DNA from: Streptomyces rimosus subsp. rimosus
GTDB lineage: Bacteria; Actinomycetota; Actinomycetes; Streptomycetales; Streptomycetaceae
Assembly: GCF_000720725.1 (NCBI RefSeq)
Contig: NZ_JOCQ01000003.1
Span: 114,208 to 178,207 of the forward strand
Direction: 5' to 3'
Length of the DNA: 64,000 nucleotides
In this document: positions 53,333 through 62,054 of the stretch, in pieces
Layout of the letters: every line of letters starts with the position of its first letter
Numbering within the stretch: position 1 is the first letter of the stretch
The notes under the pieces: generated by a model
Seen by the model: the letters and a program-made list of their open reading frames with translations, nothing else
Databases searched by the model: none
Told to the model about the DNA's origin: nothing
Translations under genes and position numbers: made by a program

Positions 53333-53953
53333 TCAGGACTCCTTGACCGCGATCGTCTCGACCGTATTGGCGACATGCTCGAAGGCGTCGGCCGCCTCTT
53401 CCAGGATGTCCACGATCTGCTTGAGCTTGAGCACCTCGATGGCGTCGTACTTGCCGTTGAACAGGTGCGCGAGCAACTTGCGGTGGATCTGGTCGGCCTG
53501 GTTCTCCAGACGGTTGACCTCGATCCAGTACTCGGTGAGGTTGGACATCGTCCGCAGGTTCGGCATCGCCTCGGCGGTCAGCTCCGCCGCCCGCGCCAGC
53601 ACCTCGATCTGCTGCTCGACGCCCTTGGGCAGCTCCTCGATGCTGTAGAGGACGACCAGATCGACGGCCTCCTCCATGAAGTCCATGATGTCGTCCAGCT
53701 TCGAGGCGAGGTTGTAGATGTCCTCGCGGTCGAACGGCGTGATGAACGAGGAGTTCAGCTGGTGGAAGATCGCGTGGGTCGCGTCGTCCCCCGCGTGCTC
53801 CGCCGCCCGCATCCTCTCGGCGATCTCTGTCCGCGCGGAGGCGTCCGCCCCGAGCAGTTCCATCAGGAGCTTGGAGCCCGTGACGATGTTGTCCGCGGAC
53901 GCGGCGAACATGTCGTAGAAGCTCGTCTCCCTGGGGGTCAGACGAAAGCGCAC
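53333..53953 (-). CDS. DUF47/PhoU-like accessory protein of the PiT transporter
   Basis: 206 residues, GTG with GAGG. It is a four-helix PhoU-like protein: RETSFYDMFAASADNIVTGS, FDREDIYNLASKLDDIMDFM and LEEAADAFEHVANTVETIAV. DUF47 proteins accompany PiT transporters throughout bacteria and are thought to gate or regulate them. It is the first gene of the two-gene operon. Confidence 0.92.
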   Translation of the reverse strand: MRFRLTPRETSFYDMFAASADNIVTGSKLLMELLGADASARTEIAERMRAAEHAGDDATHAIFHQLNSSFITPFDREDIYNLASKLDDIMDFMEEAVDLVVLYSIEELPKGVEQQIEVLARAAELTAEAMPNLRTMSNLTEYWIEVNRLENQADQIHRKLLAHLFNGKYDAIEVLKLKQIVDILEEAADAFEHVANTVETIAVKES

Positions 53954-54097
53954 GTGAAATCCTCGGGGTGCATCGGATTCGGTCGAGTTGATGCTAGGCG
54001 CATCATCCAGCCACAGCTAACCGGCATTCCTTCAGTGTCGCCCATCGGGCAGCATGCTCTGCACGGGGGACCGCCCGCGCCCGCGAATTTCTGTAAC

Positions 54098-54118
54098 ATA
54101 TACCCGCTAGGGGTATAT
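54098..54118. promoter_or_regulatory. CsoR operator
   Basis: ATATACCC-GCTAG-GGGTATAT is a perfect dyad with 8-bp arms, the GTATACCC/GGGTATAC type bound by copper sensors of the CsoR family. It lies 30 bp before csoR and overlaps its promoter region. Confidence 0.85.
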
Positions 54119-54147
54119 GGACCGCCTACGTACCACGGGAGATGGCC

Positions 54148-54549
54148 ATGACGACCACGGACGCCGACACCGACGGCAGCACCGCAGCCGCCGCGGCCTG
54201 CCACGCCGAGGGGCCGAAAACCGCCTTCCGGCCGGACCCCGACGCCGTCACGGACCACGATCTGGGCATCCACGGCTACGCGCAGCAGAAGGACGCGCAC
54301 CTCAAGAGGCTGCGCCGGATCGAGGGCCAGATCCGCGGCCTCCAGCGCATGCTGGAGGAAGATGTGTACTGCATCGATATACTCACCCAGGTCTCGGCGA
54401 GTACGAAGGGCCTGCAGTCCTTCGGTCTCCAGCTCCTGGAGGAGCACCTGCGGCACTGCGTCGCCGACGCCGCCGTCAAGGGGCCCGAGGCCATCGACGA
54501 GAAGGTCAAGGAAGCCACCAAGGCGATCGAGCGGATGCTGCGCACCTGA
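54148..54549 (+). CDS. csoR: CsoR-family copper-sensing repressor
   Basis: 133 residues from ATG 54148 (GGGAG 6 nt upstream). The DUF156 core is KDAHLKRLRRIEGQIRGLQR. The copper ligands Cys-His-Cys are VYCIDILTQV and EEHLRHCVAD, in the H-x3-C spacing of CsoR. It binds its own operator and copper-export genes elsewhere. The 40-residue N-terminal extension is low-complexity. Confidence 0.93.
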   Translation: MTTTDADTDGSTAAAAACHAEGPKTAFRPDPDAVTDHDLGIHGYAQQKDAHLKRLRRIEGQIRGLQRMLEEDVYCIDILTQVSASTKGLQSFGLQLLEEHLRHCVADAAVKGPEAIDEKVKEATKAIERMLRT

Positions 54550-54648
54550 GAAGGGCCGCCGGGCGCCCGCTTCCGCGCTCCGGCCGCCCGGCCGCGGGTG
54601 CCGGGCGCACGGCCGCCGCGCGCCGCCGCGCACGGTGCCGCCGCCCCG

Positions 54649-54837
54649 TCACGTACGGCTGCCGGGCCCTGGCCCCGGCCGCGCGCGGTCCGCGTCCACG
54701 TCCAGCACCTCGTCGATACGGTCCGAGCTGAGCCGATCCTCGCTCGCGGCGGCCGCCGCGATCATCAACTCACCAGTCAGGTCGATCTCGACGAGGGCCA
54801 CGTGGTCCTGAACCGTCGAGTTGCGGTGTCCGGCCAC
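54649..54837 (-). CDS. Small conserved hypothetical protein (62 aa)
   Basis: GTG 54837 follows GGAGG. The product includes HRNSTVQDHVALVEIDLTGE and AAASEDRLSSDRIDEVLDVD. I recall closely similar small proteins in other Streptomyces genomes, but no function. Confidence 0.65.
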   Translation of the reverse strand: MAGHRNSTVQDHVALVEIDLTGELMIAAAAASEDRLSSDRIDEVLDVDADRARPGPGPGSRT

Positions 54838-55009
54838 GTACAACACCTCCTCCTTCGAGCGCCTCCCCACTCTTCTGGTGGTTACGCCCAGCGTAGGTAC
54901 GGGCGCACGCTCCGCGCATGGCACGGACGGACCATTTCCGCCGGTTCGCACACACCGTGGCCATCCGCCGGCGGCCCCGGTGGAGGCCGCTTCCGCCGGC
55001 CGGCGGATC

Positions 55010-55996
55010 TCAGCCGCCGTCGGCGGTGACCCGGCCCGTGTAGATGTCGCGCCGGTCGGGCAGCCGGACCGGGACCGGCGCGCCGAAGCCGTGCAGGGTG
55101 GTGGTGGAGGTCACCGACGTCCCGCCCGTGGTGCCGTTGGCGAAGCGGAAGCGCTGGCGGACCTTGCGCGGCCGCCCGGCATCGTCCAGATACGCGTCGA
55201 AGGCCACCACGTCGGTGGTGAAGCCTTTCTCCGCCGCGGTCAGCGCGGGCCGGAACCCGGGGGACGCCGCCCGCGCGGCCGAGCCGATGTGTGTGGTCCC
55301 GCTGAAGTGCCGCACCCAGGCGCCGTCCAGCCGCTCCCGGCCCTCGTACGTCACCTCGCGCACCCCGCGCAGCAGCTCGGCGGCGGCCATCGGGTCGGTC
55401 GCGCCGCCGGTGACGAGGTTGCCGTCGGCGAGCGAGGCGGTGTCCACCCGCACCCACTTGTCGGCGGGCACCCCCGCACCGCGGTTCTTCATGTAGAGGG
55501 CGCCCGGCGTGAGGATCTCCGTGATCGTGCGGTCCGCGCCGCGGCCGTCGCCGGTGTCCGGAAGGCGTACGTTCAGCTGCCCGGTGCGCTTGCGGTAGTC
55601 GTGGCCGCCGATGCCACGGATGGCGATGCGGGTGCCGCCGCTGGTGGTCTCCAGGTCCGTGCGTACGCGGGAGGAGCCGGCCCGGACCAGGGCGTCGGCG
55701 CAGGCGCGCAGGGCCGCCGCGTAGTCCGTACGGCCGGCGGGGGACCCGGCGGCGGACGGGCCCGCCGGGTCCGGCTCGCCGGTGGACGAACGGGCGCCCG
55801 GCGGGCGGGCACGGTCGGTGAAGGGCAGCCCGGCCGCGGACCCGCCCACCGGGCCGTCTGCGAAGCGGCCGGCCGAGGTCTGGTCGTCGGCCGCCGCCCC
55901 GTTCGAGGAGCAGCCCGTCGTGAACAGCGCGACCGCCAGCCCCACCCCGCACGCGGCGGCCGCGACAGCGCCGCCTCGCCTGTCCTGCACCACCAT
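55010..55996 (-). CDS. Secreted lipoprotein (LppX/LprG-like)
   Basis: 328 residues. A signal peptide with lipobox TTGCSS is followed by about 80 disordered residues and then a domain with repeated beta strands (TRIAIRGIGGHDYRKRTGQL; FDAYLDDAGRPRKVRQRFRF). The pattern suits lipid-binding LppX/LprAFG-type lipoproteins. A longer open frame upstream is only noise. Two GTTCA repeats 11 bp apart lie upstream (56081-56098). Confidence 0.8.
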   Translation of the reverse strand: MVVQDRRGGAVAAAACGVGLAVALFTTGCSSNGAAADDQTSAGRFADGPVGGSAAGLPFTDRARPPGARSSTGEPDPAGPSAAGSPAGRTDYAAALRACADALVRAGSSRVRTDLETTSGGTRIAIRGIGGHDYRKRTGQLNVRLPDTGDGRGADRTITEILTPGALYMKNRGAGVPADKWVRVDTASLADGNLVTGGATDPMAAAELLRGVREVTYEGRERLDGAWVRHFSGTTHIGSAARAASPGFRPALTAAEKGFTTDVVAFDAYLDDAGRPRKVRQRFRFANGTTGGTSVTSTTTLHGFGAPVPVRLPDRRDIYTGRVTADGG

Positions 55997-56142
55997 CGCG
56001 TACGAGCCCCCTCGGCCGCTCTGCTCGTGAAGTTCCGGACCGAGATGTTCCGGTTGCCCCGGAGCAGCCCGACCCGTTCCGTTCAACGACCGTTCAGGCC
56101 GCTTCGTCACGCCCGTACACCTGCGGCGCGTACCGTGGCGCC

Positions 56143-56346
56143 GTGCACGACCGAGCCTCGGCAGAGCAGATACCGCAGTCCTCAGGGCCCGTACCGGAGT
56201 CCGCGGGGCCGCCCGGCCACCGGACCACCACCGTCGAACGGGGTTCCTTCTGCCTGGCCCGCTGCAGCTGCGGCTGGCACGGCCCGGCCCGCCGGGCCCG
56301 CTCCCAGGCGCGTACGGACGCGGAGCGGCACCTCGCGACGGGGTGA
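56143..56346 (+). CDS. Small Cys-rich hypothetical protein (67 aa)
   Basis: GTG start, weak ribosome site. The C-terminal half has FCLARCSCGWHGPARRARSQ, a possible zinc-binding CxxxCxC. Similar tails are common in Streptomyces proteins of unknown role. Confidence 0.55.
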   Translation: MHDRASAEQIPQSSGPVPESAGPPGHRTTTVERGSFCLARCSCGWHGPARRARSQARTDAERHLATG

Positions 56347-56497
56347 GCGCCGGCCTTCGCGGCCGGGCCCGCCGCGGCCCGCCCGAACACCCGTAGGTCA
56401 CGCCCTGGAACCTCCCGCGCCTCCCGCCCCATCTGGGTAGAGGGAAGTCATCCACGGCGCGCGGACCCCCACGGGGTCCCAAAAGGGGCAGTTCACG

Positions 56498-58084
56498 ATG
56501 AAGCGGCGCACGATTCTGGCAGCCGGCGGTGGGCTCACGGCGACGGCTTTCGCCGCGGCCTGCGGCGGCGGTTCCGGCCACGCGAGCCCGCCGGGCACCG
56601 GCCCGTCGCCCGGCGGCGTCAGCCTGACAGCGGGGTCGCAGGCCGCCAAGCGCCCGGCAGACAAGGCGTCTTGGGCGGCGCTGCGCAAGAGCCTGGACGG
56701 CAAGCTGATCCAGGCCGGCGACGCCGCGTACGACACCGCCCGGCGCCTGTACAACACCCGCTTCGACAACCTGAAGCCCGCGGCCGTGGCGTATGTGCGC
56801 CATCCGGCCGACATAGCCGAGTGCCTGTCCTTCGCCCGCCGCTACGCCGCCCCCGTCGCGATACGCAACGGGGGTCATTCGTACGCCGGTTGGTCCAGCG
56901 GCAACGGCGCGCTGATCGTCGACGTGTCGGCCCTGAACTCGGTCTCCGCGCCGTCCGGCGGCGTCACCCGGATCGGCGCCGGCGCCAAGCTCATCGAGGT
57001 CTACGAGGGCCTGGGCAAGCACAACGTCACCATCCCCGGCGGTTCCTGCCCGTCCGTCGGCATATCCGGCCTCACCCTCGGCGGCGGCCACGGCGTGGCG
57101 TCCCGCGCGTACGGCCTGACCTGCGACAGCCTGGTCGGGGCCAGCCTCGTCACGGCCGACGGCAAGACCGTGGAGTGCGACGCCGAGCGCAACAGCGACC
57201 TCTTCTGGGCGCTGCGCGGCGCGGGCAACGGCAACTTCGGCGTCGTCACCGAACTCCGCTTCAAGACCCACGCCGCGCCCCGCTCGGTCATGGCGTACCT
57301 GACCTGGCCCTGGTCCAAGGCCACCGCCGTGCTGCGCTCCTGGCAGGAGTGGGGCCCCGCCCAGCCCGGCGAAATATGGTCGTCACTGCACCTGGACGCC
57401 CACCCCGGCGGCACCCCTTCCGTCGCCGTCGCGGCGTTCTCCCTGGGTTCGTACGGCGACCTCCAGAACGCCGTGGACCAGCTGGCCGACCGGGCGGGCG
57501 GCCCCGGCCCCGCGAAGTCGGTGCGCCTGACGCCGACCTCGTACCTGGACGCGATGGAGTCGTACGCGGGCTGCGCCTCGAAGAGCACCGAGCAGTGCCA
57601 CCTGCCGGGCGCCGTCCCCGGGCGAAGCGCCTCCGGCACCCTCGCCCGCGAAACGTACGCCGCCCGCTCCGACTTCTTCGACCGCTCGCTCGACGCGGCC
57701 GGTATGCGGGCCCTGCTGGGCCAGATCGAGGCGGCGAGCCGCAAGGGCGTGGCGGGCAACGCGTCGCTGACCGCGCTGGGCGGCGCGATCAACCGGGCGC
57801 GCCCCACGGACACCGCCTTCGTGCACCGCCGCTCGCGCTTCCTCGCGCAGTACCTGGCGTCCTGGAAGGCGGGCGGTTCCGGCTCCGCGCAGAGCGCGTG
57901 GCTGACGAGCGTGCACGGCGCGATGCGGCGGTACGCGTCGGGCGCGGCGTACCAGAACTACACGGACGCGGCGCTGACCGACTGGAAGAAGGCGTACTAC
58001 GGCCCGGCCGCGGACCGGCTCACCAAGCTGAAGCAGCAGTACGACCCGAACGGGCTGTTCAGGACGTTTCCGCAGGCGTTGTGA
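56498..58084 (+). CDS. Berberine-bridge-type FAD-linked oxidoreductase (Tat lipoprotein)
   Basis: 528 residues. The start MKRRTILAAGGGLTATAFAA plus ACG is a Tat-type signal with a lipobox, so the enzyme is exported folded. The FAD domain has the His of IRNGGHSYAGW and the Cys of GGSCPSVGISGLTLGGGHGV, the two residues that carry bicovalent FAD in this family. The BBE C-terminal motif is QQYDPNGLFRTF. It should oxidise a sugar, phenol or alkaloid-like substrate with O2. Confidence 0.92.
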   Translation: MKRRTILAAGGGLTATAFAAACGGGSGHASPPGTGPSPGGVSLTAGSQAAKRPADKASWAALRKSLDGKLIQAGDAAYDTARRLYNTRFDNLKPAAVAYVRHPADIAECLSFARRYAAPVAIRNGGHSYAGWSSGNGALIVDVSALNSVSAPSGGVTRIGAGAKLIEVYEGLGKHNVTIPGGSCPSVGISGLTLGGGHGVASRAYGLTCDSLVGASLVTADGKTVECDAERNSDLFWALRGAGNGNFGVVTELRFKTHAAPRSVMAYLTWPWSKATAVLRSWQEWGPAQPGEIWSSLHLDAHPGGTPSVAVAAFSLGSYGDLQNAVDQLADRAGGPGPAKSVRLTPTSYLDAMESYAGCASKSTEQCHLPGAVPGRSASGTLARETYAARSDFFDRSLDAAGMRALLGQIEAASRKGVAGNASLTALGGAINRARPTDTAFVHRRSRFLAQYLASWKAGGSGSAQSAWLTSVHGAMRRYASGAAYQNYTDAALTDWKKAYYGPAADRLTKLKQQYDPNGLFRTFPQAL

Positions 58085-58096
58085 GCGAGACCTCCT

Positions 58097-58159
58097 ATGT
58101 CAGGAGTTTGACACCAACAGAGGGCATCCATACAGTCCTCGATGTCAAACTCCTGACAT
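58097..58159 (+). promoter_or_regulatory. Promoter flanked by twin inverted operators
   Basis: ATGTCAGGAGTTTGACA (58097-58113) and its exact inverse (58143-58159) are perfect 17-bp arms. Each arm is itself a TGTCA-N6-TGACA dyad. Between them lies TTGACA (58108-58113), a 17-bp spacer and TACAGT (58131-58136), with the transcript start expected about 58143. The sites thus overlap both the -35 and the start point of the monooxygenase-SDR operon. Confidence 0.85.
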
Positions 58160-58182
58160 GAGGAACGCTGGGAGCACCCGCC

Positions 58183-58533
58183 ATGAGCACCCCCACCACC
58201 ACGATCTCCCCCGACGCCGACCTGATCACCCTGGTGAACGTCTTCACCGTCGCGCCCGAACGGCAGACCGAGCTCGCCGACGCCCTCGACCGGGCGACCC
58301 GCGACGTGTTCCTCGCCGTGCCCGGCTTCGTCTCCGCGAACCTGCACGTCAGCCTGGACGGCCGGCGCGTCGTCAACTACGCGCAGTGGGCCGGTGAGGA
58401 GCTGTACAAGGAAGCACTGCAGCGCACCGACGTCCGCGGGCACATCACCGAAGTGGCGGCGATCGCGGAGGCATTCGACCCGACCCTCGTACGGGTCCGT
58501 TCGGTCCACCACCCCCACGGGCAGCAGGCGTGA
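58183..58533 (+). CDS. Antibiotic biosynthesis monooxygenase (ABM) domain protein
   Basis: 116 residues: DADLITLVNVFTVAPERQTE, FLAVPGFVSANLHVSLDGRR and VNYAQWAGEELYKEALQ match the ABM/quinol-type ferredoxin-like fold. Members oxidise polyketide or quinol substrates without cofactors, or act as heme-degrading enzymes. It overlaps the SDR gene (GTGA). Confidence 0.9.
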   Translation: MSTPTTTISPDADLITLVNVFTVAPERQTELADALDRATRDVFLAVPGFVSANLHVSLDGRRVVNYAQWAGEELYKEALQRTDVRGHITEVAAIAEAFDPTLVRVRSVHHPHGQQA

Positions 58534-59333
58534 CCGCCCACCGGCCGCTGTCCGGCCGCACCGCCCTGATCACCGGCGGCAGCCGGGGCATCGGCGCGGC
58601 AGGCGCCGGAGCTCTCGCCGCCATGGGCGCCACCGTGATCGTCACCTACCGCAGCGCCCGCGCGGCCGCCGACGATCTGGCACGCCGCCTCCAGTCGGAG
58701 CACGAGGTCCCGGTCCACGCGGTCCCCTTCGATCTGACCGCGCCCGAGACGGCCCCCGAGAGCGCCGGCGGACTGATCGAGGCTGTCGCCCGGATCACCA
58801 CCGGAGTCGACATCCTCGTCGCCAACGCCGCCGCTCCCTACCCGCGCGCTCCCCTCCTCGAACTGCCGGCGCAGCAGCTGGCCGCCAAGGTCGGCCAGGA
58901 CATCGCCGCCACGCACCGGCTGGTCACGGCCCTGGCCCTGGGCATGCTCGAACGGGGATACGGCCGGATGATCCTGATCGGGTCCCTCCACGCCGAGGGC
59001 CCCTGCGCTCCCGGAATGACCGCGAACGGCGTCAGCAAGGCCGCGCTGGCCGCGTACGCCCGTTACGCCGCCGACGAGCTCACCGGGCCGGGAGTCACCG
59101 TCAACGTCGTCCACCCCGGCTATGTCGCCACCGAAGCCAGCAGCCACCTCCCGCCCGCGATCCCGACGGCGCTGGCCGCGCTGACGCCCAGCGGCCGGAC
59201 CGGGGCCCCCGACGACATCGCCGGCGTGATCGGGATGCTGACCCGCGACGAGGCCGCGTTCCTCAACGGCGCCTGCATCCCCGTCGCCGGCGGCCTCAAC
59301 CAGCCGGTTGCCTTCCGCCGCCTGAACCTGTGA
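58530..59333 (+). CDS. Short-chain dehydrogenase with Asn in place of catalytic Tyr
   Basis: 267 residues. The NAD(P) loop is ITGGSRGIGAAGAGALAAMG, and VANAAAPYPRAPLLELPAQQ replaces the NNAG. At the active site the usual YxxxK reads NGVSK within ANGVSKAALAAYARY; the codon is AAC, one base from TAC. The catalytic Ser is in IGSLHAEG, but its spacing is one residue off. It may be inactive, or use another residue. Confidence 0.9.
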   Translation: MTAHRPLSGRTALITGGSRGIGAAGAGALAAMGATVIVTYRSARAAADDLARRLQSEHEVPVHAVPFDLTAPETAPESAGGLIEAVARITTGVDILVANAAAPYPRAPLLELPAQQLAAKVGQDIAATHRLVTALALGMLERGYGRMILIGSLHAEGPCAPGMTANGVSKAALAAYARYAADELTGPGVTVNVVHPGYVATEASSHLPPAIPTALAALTPSGRTGAPDDIAGVIGMLTRDEAAFLNGACIPVAGGLNQPVAFRRLNL

Positions 59334-59348
59334 ACCGACCGCCGTCAT

Positions 59349-59394
59349 GCAGCGGGGGGAGGACCGGGCCGTGGCCCGCTCCTCCCCCCGCTGC
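59349..59394. terminator. Long bidirectional terminator
   Basis: GCAGCGGGGGGAGGA and TCCTCCCCCCGCTGC form a perfect 15-bp stem with an inner CGGGCC/GGCCCG stem. Confidence 0.88.
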
Positions 59395-59409
59395 GTGTGA
59401 CGCCCTCGC

Positions 59410-60108
59410 CTACGCCGCCAGGTCCTCGTCCCGCTCCGCGTGGGACACCGGCGGTACGGCCGTCACCGGCCCGGACACCGCGCGGGGTGCCGGGCCACCG
59501 GTCCGGATGAGCCACCAGCCGGGCGAGCGGCCCACCGCGGTCGCCACCGGCACCAGCAGCGCCAGCGCCACCGGCGCGAGCAGCAGCGCGACCGCCGTGC
59601 CGAGCGCGAAGCCGCCGATCACGTCGGTCGGGTAGTGCACGCCCATGTAGACCCGGCAGAACCCCTCCAGCAGCGCGAGCCCGATCCCGATCAGGCCGTA
59701 CTTGCGGTGGGCGATGAACAGGCCGACGCCGACCGCCATGGTCAGCGTCGCGTGGTCGCTGACGAACGAGAAGTCGCTCTTGCCCGGGATGAGCACTTCC
59801 AGGCCCGCGTGGTCCTTGAACGGCCGGGGCCGCTCCACCACCGCCCGGATCGGGATGTTGGCCAGCAGCGCCATACCGGCCGCCAGCGGCGCCCAGACCA
59901 GGCCCGCGACGGCGGACGGCGCGTCCGGCCGCTTGCGGGCGGCCCACCAGGCGATCAGGCACAGCACCGCGAGCCCGGCGATGATGCCGTACTCGCCGAT
60001 GTACTCCATGGCGCGGTTCAGCCAGTGCGGTGCGTCCTTCGCGAGGCCGTTGATGCCGTCGAGCACGTCCACATCGGGGTTCGACCCGTCCATTGCGAGT
60101 CCAGCCAT
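59410..60108 (-). CDS. PAP2-family membrane phosphatase
   Basis: 232 residues with five or six helices. The phosphatase motifs are RAVVERPRPF, SFVSDHATLTM and GVHYPTDVIGG. It dephosphorylates lipid phosphates such as undecaprenyl pyrophosphate or phosphatidate. ATG 60108 is preceded by AGGGG. Confidence 0.92.
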   Translation of the reverse strand: MAGLAMDGSNPDVDVLDGINGLAKDAPHWLNRAMEYIGEYGIIAGLAVLCLIAWWAARKRPDAPSAVAGLVWAPLAAGMALLANIPIRAVVERPRPFKDHAGLEVLIPGKSDFSFVSDHATLTMAVGVGLFIAHRKYGLIGIGLALLEGFCRVYMGVHYPTDVIGGFALGTAVALLLAPVALALLVPVATAVGRSPGWWLIRTGGPAPRAVSGPVTAVPPVSHAERDEDLAA

Positions 60109-60317
60109 CTGCCGCGGCCCCTTACCTTTCGCGCGCGCGAGCGCCGTGTGAGTGCTGCCAACCCCCGTGGTCGTCGGGCGTGGCCGGTTTTCCACGGCCC
60201 CGCCATGTCTCCACGTCCAGGAAACGCGATGCGCATCCGAGCCGTTCCACCTTCTACCGGATGATCACCAGGACGTTACCGAAGAGAGACTGATGTCCGC
60301 AGTTCAGGGCCCCATGT

Positions 60318-61322
60318 TCACGCAGCGTTCGCGCTGGGCAGCGCTTTCGCGCCATCCTCGGTCACCCGGGTCGCGCCGATGTAGTCCGGCTTGTCGATCT
60401 TGTCGAACCGGATCACCGCACCGGTGTAGGGCGCGTTGATCATGTACCCGCCGCCCACGTAGATCCCCACGTGATGGATGGAGCGCGGGTCGTTCAGGTT
60501 GTGCGCGAAGAACACCAGGTCCCCCGGCAGCAGCTCGTCCCGCTTCGGATGCGGCCCGGCGTTCCACTGGTCGTTGGCGACGCGCGGCAGCTCGATCCCC
60601 ACCGTGTGGTACGCCGCCTTCGTCAGCCCCGAGCAGTCGAAGCGCCCGTTGTCCTCCGGTGTGCCGTTGCCGCCCCACAGGTACGGTTTGCCCAGTTGCT
60701 CCTGGGCGAAGTAGATGGCGGAGGCGGCCTGCCGGGACGGCGCGACCCGCCCCACCGGCGCCTCGAAGCTCTTCGCGAGGGTCGTGATGATCCGTACGTA
60801 GTTCTGCGTCTCGCTGATCGCCGGCACCCCGCCCGCCTTGATGACGCGGTACGCGCCCGCGTTGTACGCCGCGAGCATGTTGTGCGCGGGATTGCCGGGC
60901 ACGTCCTTGACGTACTTCGCCAGCTCGCAGTCGTACGACGCCGCCGACGGGATCGCGTCCGCCGGGTCCCACACGTCCCGCCGGCCGTCCCCGTTCCCGT
61001 CCACGCCGTGCGTCTGCCACGTGCCGGGGATGAACTGGGCGATGCCCTGCGCCGCCGCCGGGCTCTGCGCCCGGGGGTTCCAGCCGCTCTCCTGGTAGAG
61101 CTGCGCGGCGAGAAGCGCCGGGTTGATGGCGGGGCAGAGGTTGCCCCACTTCTGCACCAGCGGCTGGTACGCGGCCGGCACGGCGCCCTTCGCCAGCCCC
61201 ACGGCCCGCCCCGCGCCGCCCGCCAGGCCCGCGGCGGCGGAGTACACGCCCACCACGAGCAGCGCGAGGAAACAGAGCACCAGCCCGACCCCGAGCCCAC
61301 CCGCCACCCAGTATTTGCGCAC
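60318..61322 (-). CDS. Bifunctional lytic transglycosylase and NlpC/P60 endopeptidase
   Basis: 334 residues. An N-terminal membrane helix (LGVGLVLCFLALLVVGVYSA) is followed by an SLT domain (catalytic Glu in QLYQESGWNPRAQSP; GIAQFIPGTW) and a C-terminal NlpC/P60 domain (Cys in GRFDCSGLT; His in HHVGIYVGGGYMINAP). It cuts both glycan strands and stem peptides. Such enzymes accompany conjugation and secretion systems that must cross the wall. GTG start with GGGAGG. Confidence 0.93.
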   Translation of the reverse strand: MRKYWVAGGLGVGLVLCFLALLVVGVYSAAAGLAGGAGRAVGLAKGAVPAAYQPLVQKWGNLCPAINPALLAAQLYQESGWNPRAQSPAAAQGIAQFIPGTWQTHGVDGNGDGRRDVWDPADAIPSAASYDCELAKYVKDVPGNPAHNMLAAYNAGAYRVIKAGGVPAISETQNYVRIITTLAKSFEAPVGRVAPSRQAASAIYFAQEQLGKPYLWGGNGTPEDNGRFDCSGLTKAAYHTVGIELPRVANDQWNAGPHPKRDELLPGDLVFFAHNLNDPRSIHHVGIYVGGGYMINAPYTGAVIRFDKIDKPDYIGATRVTEDGAKALPSANAA

Positions 61323-61448
61323 CCCACAACCCTCCCCCAAACGGGCGGGTTTCACCGCCGTTTTGGGCATGTACCTCGCCACACCGGGCCGTACCGGCCC
61401 GATTCCGCGCCCCCGACGGCCGCCCGGGGCTCGCGCCCCCGCCCCGCT

Positions 61449-61880
61449 TCACTCCCCCAGCTCGAACCAGACCGACTTCCCGCGCCCCGGCCCGTGGCGG
61501 CACACCCCCCACTCGCCCGCGCACGCGCCGACCAGGTACAGCCCCCGGCCGCCCACCGCGTCACCCGCGGGCCACCGCCTGACCGGCAGGCCCGGCGCCC
61601 CGTCGTGCACCAGCACCCGCAGGGTGGCCGGCGCGGGCCACTCCCCGTAGAGCGTCACCGGCTCCGAACAGCCACTGCTGCGGCAGGCGTTGACGGCATT
61701 CGTCACCACCTCGGAGGTCAGCAGCAGCGCGGCGTCCGCCAGGTCCGACCGCCCGGCGGCCCGCAAGGCCGTTCCGACCGCGTCCCTGGCCGTACGCACC
61801 CACCCCGGATCCGGCGGAAAGACGAGCGAGAAGTCGCACAGCGTGTGCGACGGGTGTGCGGCCTCGGTGGTGGGACACAT
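61449..61880 (-). CDS. RsbW-like ATP-binding protein
   Basis: 143 residues, ATG with GAGGAGG. GHKL ATPase features are LTSEVVTNAVNACRSSG (N-box), VLVHDGAPGLP and GGRGLYLVGACAGEWGV (G-box). This streptomycete family occurs beside XRE-DUF5753 and DUF397 genes. It is divergent from that pair. Confidence 0.88.
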   Translation of the reverse strand: MCPTTEAAHPSHTLCDFSLVFPPDPGWVRTARDAVGTALRAAGRSDLADAALLLTSEVVTNAVNACRSSGCSEPVTLYGEWPAPATLRVLVHDGAPGLPVRRWPAGDAVGGRGLYLVGACAGEWGVCRHGPGRGKSVWFELGE

Positions 61881-61943
61881 GGCGTGGCCTCCTCGGGTCA
61901 CGGGGTGGTCCGGTGGCATCGAAGCTAGGGACGCGGTTGAAGT

Positions 61944-61953
61944 AGTTGCAACT
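61944..61953. promoter_or_regulatory. Divergent operator candidate in the whiJ-like locus
   Basis: AGTTGCAACT is a perfect 10-bp palindrome. TTGCA is repeated in inverted form as TGCAA at 61962 nearby. Confidence 0.45.
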
Positions 61954-62054
61954 GAGTCCCTGCAATCTCCCTCGGACGAGTGGCAGCCCGCCCCAACCGT
62001 GCCCCTTTGCCACGAGATCGCGCCAAACTGCGGCCCGACACCGAGGAGGAACCC

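Noticed and set aside
55997..57271. Extension of the lipoprotein frame to 753 codons
   Set aside because: The extra part is antisense to the FAD oxidoreductase gene and lies before a clear lipoprotein signal starting at 55996.
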